Source: Ilyonectria destructans (Eukaryota > Ascomycota > Sordariomycetes > Hypocreales > Nectriaceae). From it: 64,000 nt of DNA. Positions 53,934 through 64,000 of this stretch are shown here, one piece after another; position 1 is the first letter of the stretch, and every line of letters starts with the position of its first letter. A program made the position numbers and the translations under genes. The stretch lies in contig JAHEWK010000025.1 in NCBI GenBank assembly GCA_020740775.1, positions 248,001-312,000 on the forward strand. The letters are read 5' to 3'. The notes below the pieces were generated by a model that did not search any database, had not been told where the DNA came from, and worked only from the letters and a program-made list of their open reading frames with translations.

Positions 53934-56900
53934 CTACGAAAGCAGCTTCGTGATGTCCGCCATCCGCGTCACCTTGGCGGTCTTGCCCTGCGCGTCCTTC
54001 TCCTTGAACGCCTTTCTGCCCAGCTCGCGCTTCTCCTTCTGGATGTCCAGGACGCGCTCCTCGACCGTGTTCTCCATGACGAGGCGCCACACCGTCGTCT
54101 CGCGCGTCTGGCCTAGGCGATGCACCCTGTCGATGGCCTGGTCCTCGATTGCGGGAGCCCACCCTATGCCAGCGTGTCAGCGTGTCTTTGAGTGACGAAG
54201 GCGCGGGGGAGGTGAGAAGAGAACTTACAGCTGTCGGAGAGAATCACAGTGTCCGCGGAAACGAGATTGAGGCCCACGCTACAGACAGCCAGACTAGCGA
54301 GCATGACCTTGGTGTCCGGGTCGTTGTCCAGGGCATGGATGGCCCGGTCACGCTTGTCGGCATTCATGGTGCCGTCGATCCGCGTGAACTTGATGCCGCC
54401 GAGCTTCAGCTGGTTCTGGACAATGTTGAGGAACGACGTCCACTGCGAGAACACAATCACTTTAGACCCCGCGTTATTGACCGTGGCCCGGACGATCTGT
54501 ATCATGGCCTCGGTCTTGGAGCTCTGCACGTCGCTGTCAAAGTTGTCGTCCTCGGCCCCTTCCGGAGCGGGCTCGAGGAGGCACTCCTCGGAGAGATGGT
54601 TGCGGCACATGGGGCATTTGTGTTGGATCTGGATAGCCCTGGTGATGCAGGGGCGGCAGAATACATGCTTGCAGTTCGTAATGACGGGTTCTGTTGGAAT
54701 GTCATAGCAGATTGCACAGTCCTCCTGGCTCTCAATGTAGAGGCGCAGGGCTTCTTGTAGGAGTCCTCGATTCTTGTCGTTGAGGACGACGACATCCTGG
54801 TCCTCAAGCAGTTTCAGCAGGTCGTCAATGCGTTCTTTACAAAGGGTCCAATGATTGCACCTGCTCATGGTCAATACGAGTGTATTAGATGGCGCATAAA
54901 GAACGTACGTTTGTCTCAGACGCAGGAGACGCTCTAGTACGCTCTGAAAGCGGCCTTTCTGGTCGGAGTTCGGTCTTGCTCGAAACTCTTCCAGCACACC
55001 TCTGGCCTCGGACCTGTTCATCTTCTCAGCGTGTAAGCCTGGACATCCGACGCGAATACTTACAGCAAAGCATCATACTTGCGCTTCTCATCTGGGCGGA
55101 ACGTGATTCGATGGATATACTCCTTCTTGGTGGGGAGTTTCAGATCCACGAATTTCATGTCTTTCTTTCGTCGAAGGCATATATCTTGCATCAGCGCCTG
55201 AAGAAGCGCTTCTGCACTGGGATCCCCGACGGCCAACTGCCTTGTAATCTTCTTGTTGAACACCTCTGGCTGTTCAATACCGCCGGTGATGTGGAGGAAC
55301 TTGACCAATGACTGCAGGTCCTTGATGGAATTGACACTGGGGCGGGTCAGCAGAAGATCGGATGGAGCGACAGGCATGCACGTACATTGGAGTTCCAGTC
55401 AAGACCCAATGAGACTTGGACCTGATCTGAGAGGCGGCGAGGGCAGCTTTTGTCTTTGAATTGCGGATTGTGTGGCCCTCGTCGAGCACGACGCGTCGCC
55501 ACTCAATTGTTGCAGATGTAAGGACTTTAGGGACTTTGGTGTGTTGCTCTTTAGCCAGCCTTCCGTAGCTGGTAATAACAACATCATACGCGATGAGCTC
55601 ATCTGCACGCTTCTTCTCGGAGCCATGATAAATGATAATGCTCGGTGTATGCTCGGCTTTGACATGTCGTCGGATCTGCTGTGCCCAGTTGCTCATGACG
55701 CTGACAGGCGCGACGATGAGCGTCGAGCCACATCCTCCGGTAAGAATCAAGCTGATTACCTGCAGAGTCTTGCCCAGCCCCATGTCGTCCGCAAGGATGC
55801 CTCCTGAGATGAGAGCTGGCGTCTTTTTGGTGACGAAGCCTGATGCCACGTTCCAGAATTGGCCTTTGCTGTTTCGCTTCCACAGTTGCACCACATCAGT
55901 GAAACCCTTCTCTGGGACCTTGGGATTCTCTTTGCCAGTCATCCAGGCCAGACCCTAGCATAGTTAGTACATGTCTATCCCAGCATGCTAGAAGAGGCAC
56001 CTACTTGAAGCTGGTATGGCAACAGCGTGGCTTGGAGTTGGCTAGGCTGGACGGCCTTGGGCATGACCGCCAGTTTATCCTCATCCATCGCCAGCGTATT
56101 GACCATATCGGCGCCGTTCCGGAACTCAACAGCTTCGCTCGTCCGCAAAATGCTCTCCAAGGAAATCTCTGGGGGCTGCTGGGATGCAGATCCCAGGCCA
56201 CCGTTAGTGCTGGCGCCTTTCAACATCATCGCTCTCCGTGTATCAGCATCCTTCTTAGTCTGCTTGAGTTGGGTAGCTTTGACAAGCTTGTCAGCTTTCA
56301 AGGCAGTTTCGATTCTCGAGCGCTGAACTGGGTCGCTTGGTCCAAAGAAGGTCAGCTTGACAGGGCAGTCATAGAAGCCCTTCTCCCCAGTCAGTTGTGC
56401 CTCGAGGGTAATGTCTCCTCGGTCCTATGCTGAATCAGCTTGTGCACATGCAGATTGAGCGATGGGTCCATACCACGTAGGGGGCGAGCTTCTCGACCAC
56501 CTGTCGAGGCAAGTGCCCGATTTGTTCGTGGAAAACATTGACGACTTGGATGGCGTTTCGGTCGTACTGAGGTGTGTAAGTCACGGATCCAAGAAAAGGC
56601 GAACACGAATACATACCTGATTTTGAGGCTCTCTGCGACATAGGACAACTTCGCCAGGGGAGGCATAGCCACTGTAGTATCTGACGCCCACAATTTTGCC
56701 ATCTGCGTGCAATGAGATGAGTATCAAGAAGTGTGAAGGATTGCAAGATAGCAAACGCACCGAAAGTTCCATAGAGTTCTCTGACAGGGCCATCATCGTC
56801 TTCGGTCAAGTCCAGGACGTCTGGTTCGTCAACCGTCGCGGACGAGGGAAATGCCTGTGAAGAGCCCTGGAAAGACCTGACTTGCGAGGCGCCGTAGACA

Positions 56901-57058
56901 GAAGATCCACCAGGACTAGACGAATATCTGGAGTTGCCGACGGGGTTGAAACGCGAGGACCGGCCGGATGAGGGTGCCGTTCGCTTTGCCTGGCTTTGGC
57001 GCTCTTCGTCGCCAGTGAGGTCAATAACCTCACGTGGGCGCTTTGACGGCCGAGGCAT
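53934..57058 (-). CDS. HIRAN-SNF2-RING helicase (HLTF/Rad5-like)
   Basis: Nine exons (57058-56761, 56702-56617, 56566-56474, 56424-56005, 55954-55386, 55336-55064, 55013-54909, 54860-54229, 54163-53934) give 901 residues with all phases agreeing. The introns are 48-65 bp. Residues about 95-160 form a HIRAN domain (GKIVGVRYYSGYASPGEVVL, YDRNAIQVVN, IGHLPRQVVEKL). The SNF2 ATPase follows, with Walker A DDMGLGKT, Walker B box DEGH and LTGTPI. A C3HC4 RING at about 660-700 (CAICYD, CKHVFCRPC, CPMC) and a C-terminal helicase lobe (VIVFSQWTSFL, WWAPAIEDQAIDRVHRLGQT) complete it. This is the HLTF/Rad5 arrangement of nuclear ATP-dependent translocases with a ubiquitin-ligase finger acting in replication-damage tolerance. 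It appears intact. Whether it is the main Rad5 orthologue or an extra paralogue cannot be told here. Confidence 0.9.
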
Positions 57059-57265
57059 CGTGACGACGGCAACGAGCCACCGGCCAATTCTCGTTTGTGG
57101 GGATTGCGGGAGAAAGGAATTTGACTGCCGAGATGTGGAAGTTTTGTGTTTCGGCGAGAGACGCGCTGTAGGAGACGCGCCTTAAGGAACGAAAGGCTCC
57201 TAGAGGACGGGCGAAACGGCGGGGCCTGGCCAAATCTTACCTCAGGCACTAAGACCCACTCACTA

Positions 57266-57674
57266 ACGTAATCTACCACCTTCTCGGTCACACCCCCTAC
57301 TCGGTCACCCGCAAATACTAATAAATTAGAAATTATATATCTCTATGGTCTTTTTATAAAAGTTCATAAAAGTTTATATACCTCATCTTTTGAATATGGA
57401 AAACCCAAATATAATTTTTATATAATTCTCTTTATCTTATTTATATTTTTATTATATATTTATTTTTCTGCTTAATTATATTTTTATTTTAATAGTAAGT
57501 AAAATAGATAAAATTATATAAAAATTATATTAAGATTTTCTATACTCTGGAGATACTATATGTAAATTTTTATTAGTTTTTACGAAAAGACTATAGAAAT
57601 ATGCTAAATTTTATTTCTTAGTATTTTGCGTGTGACCGACAAGGGGGTGTGACCGAGAAGGTGGTAGATTACGT
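57266..57674. mobile_element. AT-rich MITE with 45-bp TIRs and TA duplication
   Basis: A 409-bp element flanked by TA (57264-57265 and 57675-57676). The terminal repeats begin ACGTAATCTACCACCTTCTC and continue through GGTCACACCCCCT and TCGGTCAC, with about four differences over 45 bp. The interior (57310-57630) is extremely AT-rich with no coding potential. The structure fits a Tc1/mariner-type MITE. It inserted about 200 bp upstream of the helicase gene's ATG. Confidence 0.85.
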
Positions 57675-57727
57675 TAGCCGAAGAGACGCGACAATCACGT
57701 GGTTCTGTAAGACGGCCTGGTTACCTC

Positions 57728-58397
57728 AGCATGCTCAGGCCATTTCCAAGAAGAGTTTAGCGTCATTGGGATTTGGTCACGTTATTTGTGGGACTCTTCG
57801 AGCAAATGGCCTGAGTGCCTTGTCCAACGCGCCCACTGCTCTGTGGAAATTTTGTACCTTGTTTTCGCGATTCTGGACCATACGCTTTTACTTATCCATC
57901 AATAACCACATCAAAACACGTCGCATGTATCTCAAAATTCAATCAATTGTGCATCAAGGCACATTCTATCTAAAAGCTAATCTTTTCCTCGCACTTGATC
58001 CTTGTGGCTTGTGGAAAACGCTGATATGTCGTGACCTCGACCACATCGTAATCCTCATCCATTAGTAGCCGTATACTTATACTTTGGACTGGTTGGGTGG
58101 GGTGAAGAGATGGCCTGGGTTAAACCACGTACTCTGACGACGCAAGTCTTGGGCTGACATGGCCCAAAATTCAATCAATTGTGGAACAAAAGTAGACGAA
58201 TCTAACGATTCCATTCAACTTACTGGACACCTTGTGGTTGTGGTTGAAAATGAGTTTTAAGATGGAGTCTATTTCGTGGAAAAAAACTCCGCACACGCCC
58301 AAAAATCTGGACAGGATCCTTAGGCCATTTGCTCGAGGAGTCCCACAAATAACGTGACCAAACGCTAAACTCCTCTTGGAAATGGCCTGAGCATGCT
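57728..58397. mobile_element. Foldback MITE with about 80-bp self-palindromic TIRs
   Basis: A 670-bp element with AGCATGCT at both tips. The terminal repeats (about 57728-57816 and 58320-58397) match for about 80 bp with a few changes: GCTCAGGCCATTTCCAAGA, AGTTTAGCGT, TTTGGTCACGTTATTTGTGG, CGAGCAAATGGCCT. Each repeat is itself a large hairpin, with CTCAGGCCATTT at one side and AAATGGCCTGAG at the other. Inside, TCAATCAATTGTG occurs twice. No coding content was recognised. Confidence 0.75.
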
Positions 58398-58632
58398 TGT
58401 GACGGTCAAGGTTCCCAACGTAGTAAACCGTAACCTGATTGGTTTATGTTGGCAGTTGTGACGGGGCGTAGCGTGCTGAGCGTAGGGTCGCGTATCACGT
58501 CTGATAATGTCAAGAAGTATTCTTGAGTAATCAAGTTGTATTGAAAGCTGGAGAGCTATCTAGACAGAGAAGTGGGAATGAGTGAAGCTATATATACTCT
58601 TCTGATTTACTTGGTCGATCGTGGTTTTGTGA

Positions 58633-58753
58633 GTCGAACAGAGTCGAACCGACCTCGTTCGACTTGCATAAGGGCGGACAACCTTATTGGTCGGTCGAAC
58701 GGAGTCGAACCGACCTCGTTCGACTTGCATGTGGCGAACAACCTTATTGGTCG
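58633..58753. repeat. Two-copy 61-bp tandem repeat
   Basis: Two near-identical units start GTCGAACAGAGTCGAACCG and GTCGAACGGAGTCGAACCG and end ACCTTATTGGTCG. Each contains the small palindrome GTCGAAC...GTTCGAC. Confidence 0.85.
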
Positions 58754-58885
58754 GCACGGAATGTGTGATGTTCCGTCTTCACACCGTTCCCATCTTGGGT
58801 CGTAACAATGCTGAGGTAACGGCCTGGGCGATTTCCGACACGTTTTGGTGCGAGTGCGACTACTGGGGGGGTCTATAGTACGACA

Positions 58886-58911
58886 CCCCGTGAGTGAAAT
58901 CCCTCACGGGG
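58886..58911. repeat. Perfect 9-bp hairpin followed by an A-run
   Basis: CCCCGTGAG and CTCACGGGG are separated by an 8-base loop and followed by a run of ten A. In a fungus this is not a terminator signal of known type. It is noted as structure only. Confidence 0.6.
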
Positions 58912-59314
58912 GGAAAAAAAAAATTAAAGATACCTACGTACCTAGACCAGCTATATAATCGCGTTACAGACCTCCCAAGTAGCTTAAGTCTCCCGGAAAT
59001 TGACTGTGCCACAACCTTGCGCACGGTCCTTTGTGGCGTGCCCGCCAACCGGTAGGCAACTCGCCATCCCCCGACACGCGTCTCAAAGTTGACCTTCGCC
59101 TTGAACTTGAACGTCACACCAAACTTGGCGTTACATCAACACAAGAATCTCGATTAATTCTCAAAGGAGAATTCTATCCGCCAAACACATTCCCGGACCG
59201 CCTTTGATTCTTTCAGTGTCAGACTTGGCTTTAGTCTTGTTCAACTCAAACACAACACGGTCGCCCTGCAAACCACCCGTGACTCGACAGGGCCACTGCC
59301 ACGACGTCATCAAG

Positions 59315-60046
59315 ATGTCTCAACGCGCCGCCAAAAGAGCCAGAACCGAAGTTAATTGCGATGGAACTGGCTGTGGAGATCAAGTCTGCATTAGCTGCTA
59401 TAGCGAAGATGAAGATGAAGAAGAGTACACAGATCCTCAAGATGAGGAGGACTTGTCGGACGCCGACACCAACCTTCAGAAGCTCCAGAGCCAGATTGGC
59501 CAGCTGCAAGAAACGATGCTGCAGGCAACTGGAGCCCCTGCACCCATGCCAGACTACCACCAGATGATGGCGCAACTCGACCATGCCACTGCATACGGCA
59601 TCCTCGATCAGATGATCAGGGAGAACCCCGCTGCCCAGGTTGCCATCTCGACGGCCTGGGCGAAGCAGCAGACGGAGATACACGCGGAGAAACAAGCAGA
59701 GAGACAGAGATTGGCGCAGCGAGTCATCAATTTCGACTGCTACAGTAAGACCGTCTGGCACACCCTCAACACAAGCCATTATAGCAAGTTGAAGAGCAGC
59801 AAGCAGTTTGAGGCGGCCTACGACGCGTGGAAGGATATCCTCGTGTGCGTCCAGCAGATCGAAACTCAGACGACGGAGGCCAATTCGTTTGGAACCAAGC
59901 AGAGCGCTCTGGAGACAATTCGCAAGATTCTCAAAAGCATCCTACTTGTGAATGACACGCTGGGGCATGAAGTTAGGAAGGAGTTACAATCGGACGATGA
60001 GATCGTAAATGTCATGATTGGCATTCTTGATGTGAAAGGCCTCTAG
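59315..60046 (+). CDS. Uncharacterised ascomycete protein, ends at a Gypsy LTR
   Basis: Single exon of 243 residues from the ATG at 59315 (MSQRAAKRARTEV). There is a basic start that looks like a nuclear localisation signal, a Cys cluster CDGTGCGDQVCISC, an acidic EDEDEEEYTDPQDEED stretch and a coiled coil (LQKLQSQIGQLQETM). The conserved-looking C-terminal half contains RVINFDCYSKTVWHTLNTSH and SALETIRKILKSI, then VNDTLGHEVRKELQSDDEIV. I recognise this pattern (NFD.YSK.VW.TLN, DT.GHEV.K) from many filamentous fungi but know of no assigned function. The TAG stop at 60044-60046 is immediately followed by the first base of the LTR, so the native C-terminus may have been longer or cut by the insertion. 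Confidence 0.65.
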   Translation: MSQRAAKRARTEVNCDGTGCGDQVCISCYSEDEDEEEYTDPQDEEDLSDADTNLQKLQSQIGQLQETMLQATGAPAPMPDYHQMMAQLDHATAYGILDQMIRENPAAQVAISTAWAKQQTEIHAEKQAERQRLAQRVINFDCYSKTVWHTLNTSHYSKLKSSKQFEAAYDAWKDILVCVQQIETQTTEANSFGTKQSALETIRKILKSILLVNDTLGHEVRKELQSDDEIVNVMIGILDVKGL

Positions 60047-60246
60047 TGAGTTGATTCAACTAACTAGTCCCTATGCTGTTTACTTTCAAGATGAAGAAAG
60101 GAAAGAATCTAAATACAAACTGGGTGCGTGAAGACGCGTTATATCTTCTTTAATATAGAAGATTCGAGAATCAACTCGATGGCGCTGTGGAGAAGAATTC
60201 GGGCTTGGCGGCAGAGCCGCCAGCCAAGTGGGCCTGACCCGTTACA
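60047..60246 (-). repeat. Gypsy LTR, 3' copy
   Basis: On the minus strand it starts TGTAACGGGTCAGG and ends CAACTCA, about 200 bp with TG...CA ends. A purine-rich tract (GGAGGGGGGTAA on the minus strand) sits directly before it at 60247-60262, as expected for the polypurine tract. The 5' LTR would lie beyond the window end. A hairpin GGCGGCTCTGCCGCC is present inside. Confidence 0.75.
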
Positions 60247-63200
60247 TTACCCCCCTCCTCCAGAGTTGGCGTGTATCTCACGATGATTTTCGAAGTTGAC
60301 TCTCTTCTTCTTCCGCTTTGTCCATTGTTTCCATGCATCCGTATGCCGTACAGCACTGAGATGCTCCCACGTGGGTCTCGAATAGTCCACCCACTTCACG
60401 AGCACCTTCTTGTGCGTGCCTTCCTTCTTTTCATCGAGGATGCGTTCAACGAGGTACATCTCTTGACCGTCCACCAGCACTGGTGGGGCGCTCTCGTGAT
60501 CGACCTGCTGTGATGGTAGCGGGTCGTCAGGGACGGGCCGGAGCAAATCCACATGGAATACTGGGTGTATGCGTCCGGGCACGTCTAACTTGTAGGCGTG
60601 TGGGTTAATCTCCTCGACCACTTGGTATTTTGCATGTAGCCAGTCCAGCTTCTTACAAGGCCGTGACGTCTTGACGTTCTTCAGATTAAGGTATACCCAG
60701 TCTCCAGGCTTGTAGCGGGGCGAGGCAGTTCTGTGCCTGTTGGCTTGGGCTTGCTGTATCTCTTGGGCCATAGCTATTGCAGCTTGCGCAAACTCTGTGG
60801 CGTCCTGAAGTCTCTGGATGAAGTCTTCTGCCATAACCTCGCCCTCCCTCGCATCTTCTGCTCTTCGATCCTCGACTAGCTGAATTGGCTCGTTGTGGTA
60901 GCCGTGCATGAAGAAGAACGGGCTTAGGCCGGTAGAGGCCGCGTCCCTCTCGTTGATTGTTGCCATGGCTATTGGTAGCAGGTCTAGCTAATTCTCTTGG
61001 AGATAGTTTGTCCATATTCGTAGGATCTTCTCAACCTCTTGGTTCATTCGCTCCGTCGCTCCATCCGTCTGTGGGTGGTACGCCGTCGATAGCCGCTGCT
61101 CGATCTGCAGCAGTTTGCAGAAGTGCTTCCACATGTCGCTGACAAACTGGGGCCCACGGTCACTGGTTATGGCTGTTGGAATACCATGGACCGGGTAGTG
61201 CCGTTCGAAGAGTCTCTTAGCAACCGCTTCCGAGGAGATATCGCTCATGCCTTCGAGTTCGACGCCTTTGGTAAGCCGGTCTGTGACTACCATGCAGTTC
61301 GTCGCGCCATCCCGTCCCGATGGTGGGAGGTCCGTAATGAAGTCGATAGTGACCTCGCTCCATATTCGTTGCGGAATGGGTAATGGCTTCAGGAGCCCTC
61401 TCTTCGTGTCTCTCCAAATGGTGTTCCTTCCGCAGACCTCACAGTTACGCACGAATTGGCGTACTTCGCTAGCTGCGCCCGGCCAAAAGAAGCGTCTCGA
61501 CAGAATAGAGTACGTAAGGTCTCTCCCCGGGTGCCCGGTAATGTGGGAGTCGTGTGTTGCTTGAATAATCTTCGTGCGCAGCGGCTCAGAGTTGGGTATC
61601 CAGACACGATTCCGGAAGCATAGGAGACCTTTGTCATCCAGTGAGCATTCTGAGATACTCACAACCTTCTCCTTTTGCAACTGTGTCGGTAAGTTCTTCT
61701 CTCCATTCGCTACTAGCTTCGTGAGTTCCTGGTAGAGCTTGTCCTCTCGGCGTGCGGCGTCCCAAAGTTGCTGCAATTCCTGGTCCTCGAATAGCCTGAT
61801 ATCCTTTTCGAAATCAAACTCCAGGGCGCCCTCAGTGTTGGTGGAAACTGTCGAGATGCGTACCCTTCTAAGATGGTCGTCCTGAAAGAGCCTCATAATG
61901 CGTGCTTGAGCCGCTCGTCCGAGTAGTCGGCTGGCATATCTTGGTCTCGTCGAGAGAGCGCGTCTGGCAGTCCAGCCTTCTTTCCGGGTCTCCATTCGAG
62001 TGTGAAATGGAACCTGGATAAGAACTCCGACCATCGTACTTGTCTTTCCGTTAATCTTCTCTCCGAATAGAAGTATTTCAGATTCTGATGGTCCGTGAGG
62101 ATCCTGAAATTCTTCACAGCTCGCAGCTCTGGTTCCCATTGCTCCAGACACCTTACAATAGCAAGCAGTTCCTTGTCGTGAATAGCGTAGTTGACCTCTG
62201 CTGGCGAGTGTTTCTTCGAGAAATAGGCGACAGGCCGTAATAGTCCGTCTTCGTCGTCTCGCTGGGAGAGGACACCCCCAGTGACAAATCCTGAAGAATC
62301 TGCCTCCACGATAGTCTCTCTCTCCGGGTGGAAATGAGCTAGAATAGGGGCCGTGATCAACAGGTCCTTAAGCTTCTCAAAGGCTTCTTCGCATAGGTCG
62401 TCCCAACGGAAGGGTACGTCCTTTTTCGTTAGCCGTATCAGCGGCTCTGCTATCTCTGAGAACTCAGGCATGAAAATCCTATAGAAGTTCGCGAAACCGA
62501 TAAAGGCTCTAACGGCTTTTACGTTCGTTGGCGTAGTCCATTCCTTGACAGCCTTGACCTTCTCAGGATCGACTCGGATCCCGTTCTCCGCCTCGATAAT
62601 GAACCCGAGATATTTCACCGTCTTGACTTCGAATTCGCTCTTGCTGATGTCTAGCTGTAGCCCAGCATCCATTAGGCGTTGGAGGACCCTGCCGACTTTG
62701 TCGCGGTGGTCTTGAATGCTTCCAGAAGAGAAGATCAACACGTCGTCGATGTATGCTGACACGAAATCGTCTAGGTAGTCTTGGAGCACGCTGTTGATAT
62801 ACCGTTGAAAGGCTGCGGGTGCACCTGTCAGTCCAAATGGGACTACCAGCCATTCAAAAGATCCGTAGCGTGTTCTGAAGGCCGTCTTTTCTTCGTCTCC
62901 GGGGGCGACCCTGATCTTGTGGAATGCTGCTATAACATCTAGCTTCGTGAACCACTTTGCCTTTGCCACAGTGCGTAGCGTTTCGTTGAGTAAGGGCAGC
63001 GGATAGCGGTCCTTCTTGGTGATGTTGTTCAGTCCTCGGTAATCCACACAAAAGCGAACGCCTCCACCAGGCTTTTTCACCATGAGAACCGGTGCCGCCG
63101 CGGGTGAACTGCTAACTCTGATAAACTCCTTGTCGAGAAGCTCTGTAAGTGTCTTCCGCAGTACCAATAGCTCTTCGCGAGACATGCCATAAAGCGGACC

Positions 63201-64000
63201 CCAGGGTAGGGGTTTCTCGCGGCCGTGTTCGTCTCGTAGGACTTCGATCTTCAGGTCAACGCCTGGCCTGTGGGGAGGTAACTGGTTGGCCAGTTGTCGA
63301 GAGAAGGCTTGTAACCACTTGTGGTAGTGTGGTGGCAACTTCTCCACTGGGTCGATCTTTGGTTTCGGTCTCAAGGCTTTGTCGATGTCCGCCATCGTGA
63401 CGGCATAAACTCCAACGCCGCCTGTACGTCTGTTGCGGCGCACGTCGCCTAGAAAGGCAGCGGCCATCACCTTCGAGACCTCTAGTCGAGGGGGCCGATA
63501 GCGTTGTCGGTCTTGTACTTGAGCTCCACTGGTTCCGATCTCCAAGTATCCTTCCTTCGCATGAATGTGAACATCTTGATCTTCCATCCATCGTTTGCCT
63601 AGAATCATATCCCAGTTAAGGTCGTCAATGACGTACATAAATACACGGCGCTGTTGGTGTCCGTCTAGGTCGATCGATAAGTAAGTGATCTTGTCGATCT
63701 TAACCTCCTTGCCGTCTCCTGCTGCATTCTCGAGGATGCGAGGTTGAACAGGTATATGTGGCAGCTGAAGAGATTGGAAGGTCCGTTTGCTAACCGCGCC
63801 GTAGCAGAGGCAACCATAGTCGACGAGGGATGGTACGAAGTCCGTTCCATTCACCCTAACGTCTGCTATGAATGGATCTCCATCCATTCTCTTTTTACCG
63901 GTTGTCTCCCATTCTCTCACAGCCGCCGCGTGTTCCTAGTCTGAATCTCCGTCGCTCTGGAGAGTGGCATCTTCGCCTTCTTCAACGATCGCGGCGTTGG
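60247..64000 (-). pseudogene. Ty3/Gypsy chromovirus-type gag-pol, damaged
   Basis: From the window end the minus strand encodes an acidic Gag tail (EEGEDATLQSDGDSD), a TAG at 63936-63938, and Pol in the same frame. The protease region reads LVDYGCLCYGAV, where the usual DSG/DTG is DYG. Reverse transcriptase (VPFGLTGAPAAFQRYINSVL, SAYIDDVLIFSSG) and RNase H (IVEADSSGFVTGG, DHQNLKYF) follow. A one-base loss near 61905 shifts the frame into the integrase: GHPGRDLTYSILSRRFFWPG with the HHCC finger, DFITDLPPSG, SDRGPQFVS and YHPQTDGATERMNQ. A TAG at 60986-60988 (TGG to TAG likely) precedes the last part, which ends in a chromodomain (YLVERILDEK, VLVKWVDYSRPTWEHL). The layout is that of chromodomain Gypsy elements, which target heterochromatin. 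Confidence 0.9.

Noticed and set aside
58880..58925. Rho-independent-like terminator (hairpin plus A-run)
   Set aside because: The window is eukaryotic. The strand order would also need a T-run on the minus strand, and no gene ends there.
1..64000. CRISPR arrays, tRNA and rRNA genes
   Set aside because: Scanned by eye for regular repeats with spacers and for tRNA B-box-like words (GGTTCGAATCC type). Nothing consistent was found.

Overview
The window looks like a transposon-rich accessory or subtelomere-like stretch from a filamentous ascomycete (Pezizomycotina). The evidence is the gene structure: short introns of about 40-68 bp with GTRNGT donors, CTRAY-type branch sites and YAG acceptors. 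The mobile elements also fit (Tad1-type LINE, Fot1/pogo, BED-hAT, chromodomain Ty3/Gypsy), as do fungus-restricted gene families. I cannot name a species. No tRNA, rRNA or CRISPR array was found. Exon structures were worked out by hand from splice signals and reading-frame continuity, and nothing was searched against a database.

Layout. 1-17 kb: two near-identical inverted copies of one hAT transposon (1-1349 and 13794-16984) bracket 12.4 kb. Between them lie a convergent two-gene unit with a DDE integrase (3018-6219), a five-exon Cys-rich gene (6576-7421), a nested-palindrome MITE (10170-10485) and a membrane-protein gene (11505-12368). 17-23 kb: a Tad1 ORF1 fragment, a 9-bp minisatellite, a complete Fot/pogo element (17794-20623, perfect 88-bp terminal inverted repeats, TA duplication, one nonsense codon) and a BAH-PHD chromatin-reader gene (20954-22371). 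23-30 kb: three copies of a MITE family, one of which truncates a gene at 25728-26621, and an intact MDR oxidoreductase gene (28713-29931). 30-42 kb: a decayed hAT (30565-33581), a Gypsy gag-protease fragment, a MYND-finger gene, a 1.04-kb element with about 100-bp inverted repeats, and a 5'-truncated LINE.

42-64 kb: a small Cys-rich gene (42591-42985); two head-to-head pseudogene fragments resembling the 5' ends of VPS3 and CASP/COY1 genes; and a decayed gene of unknown family for roughly 1,470 residues (52184 down to 45319), split by a degenerate pogo element whose removal restores the frame. These are followed by an AAA-ATPase 3' fragment, an intact nine-exon HIRAN-SNF2-RING helicase gene (57058-53934), two MITEs with different inverted repeats, a 243-codon gene whose stop codon abuts a Gypsy LTR, and most of a chromodomain Gypsy element that runs off the window end.

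The intact cellular-type genes are sparse and independent of each other; nothing resembles a metabolic cluster. Many element genes carry C-to-T or G-to-A nonsense changes (CAG to TAG, CGA to TGA, TGG to TAG), consistent with old RIP or methyl-C deamination. By contrast the integrase pair and LINE ORF2 remain open, and the two hAT copies match closely, suggesting more recent activity. The strongest candidates for something undescribed are the integrase two-gene unit, the split giant gene, and the foldback MITEs.
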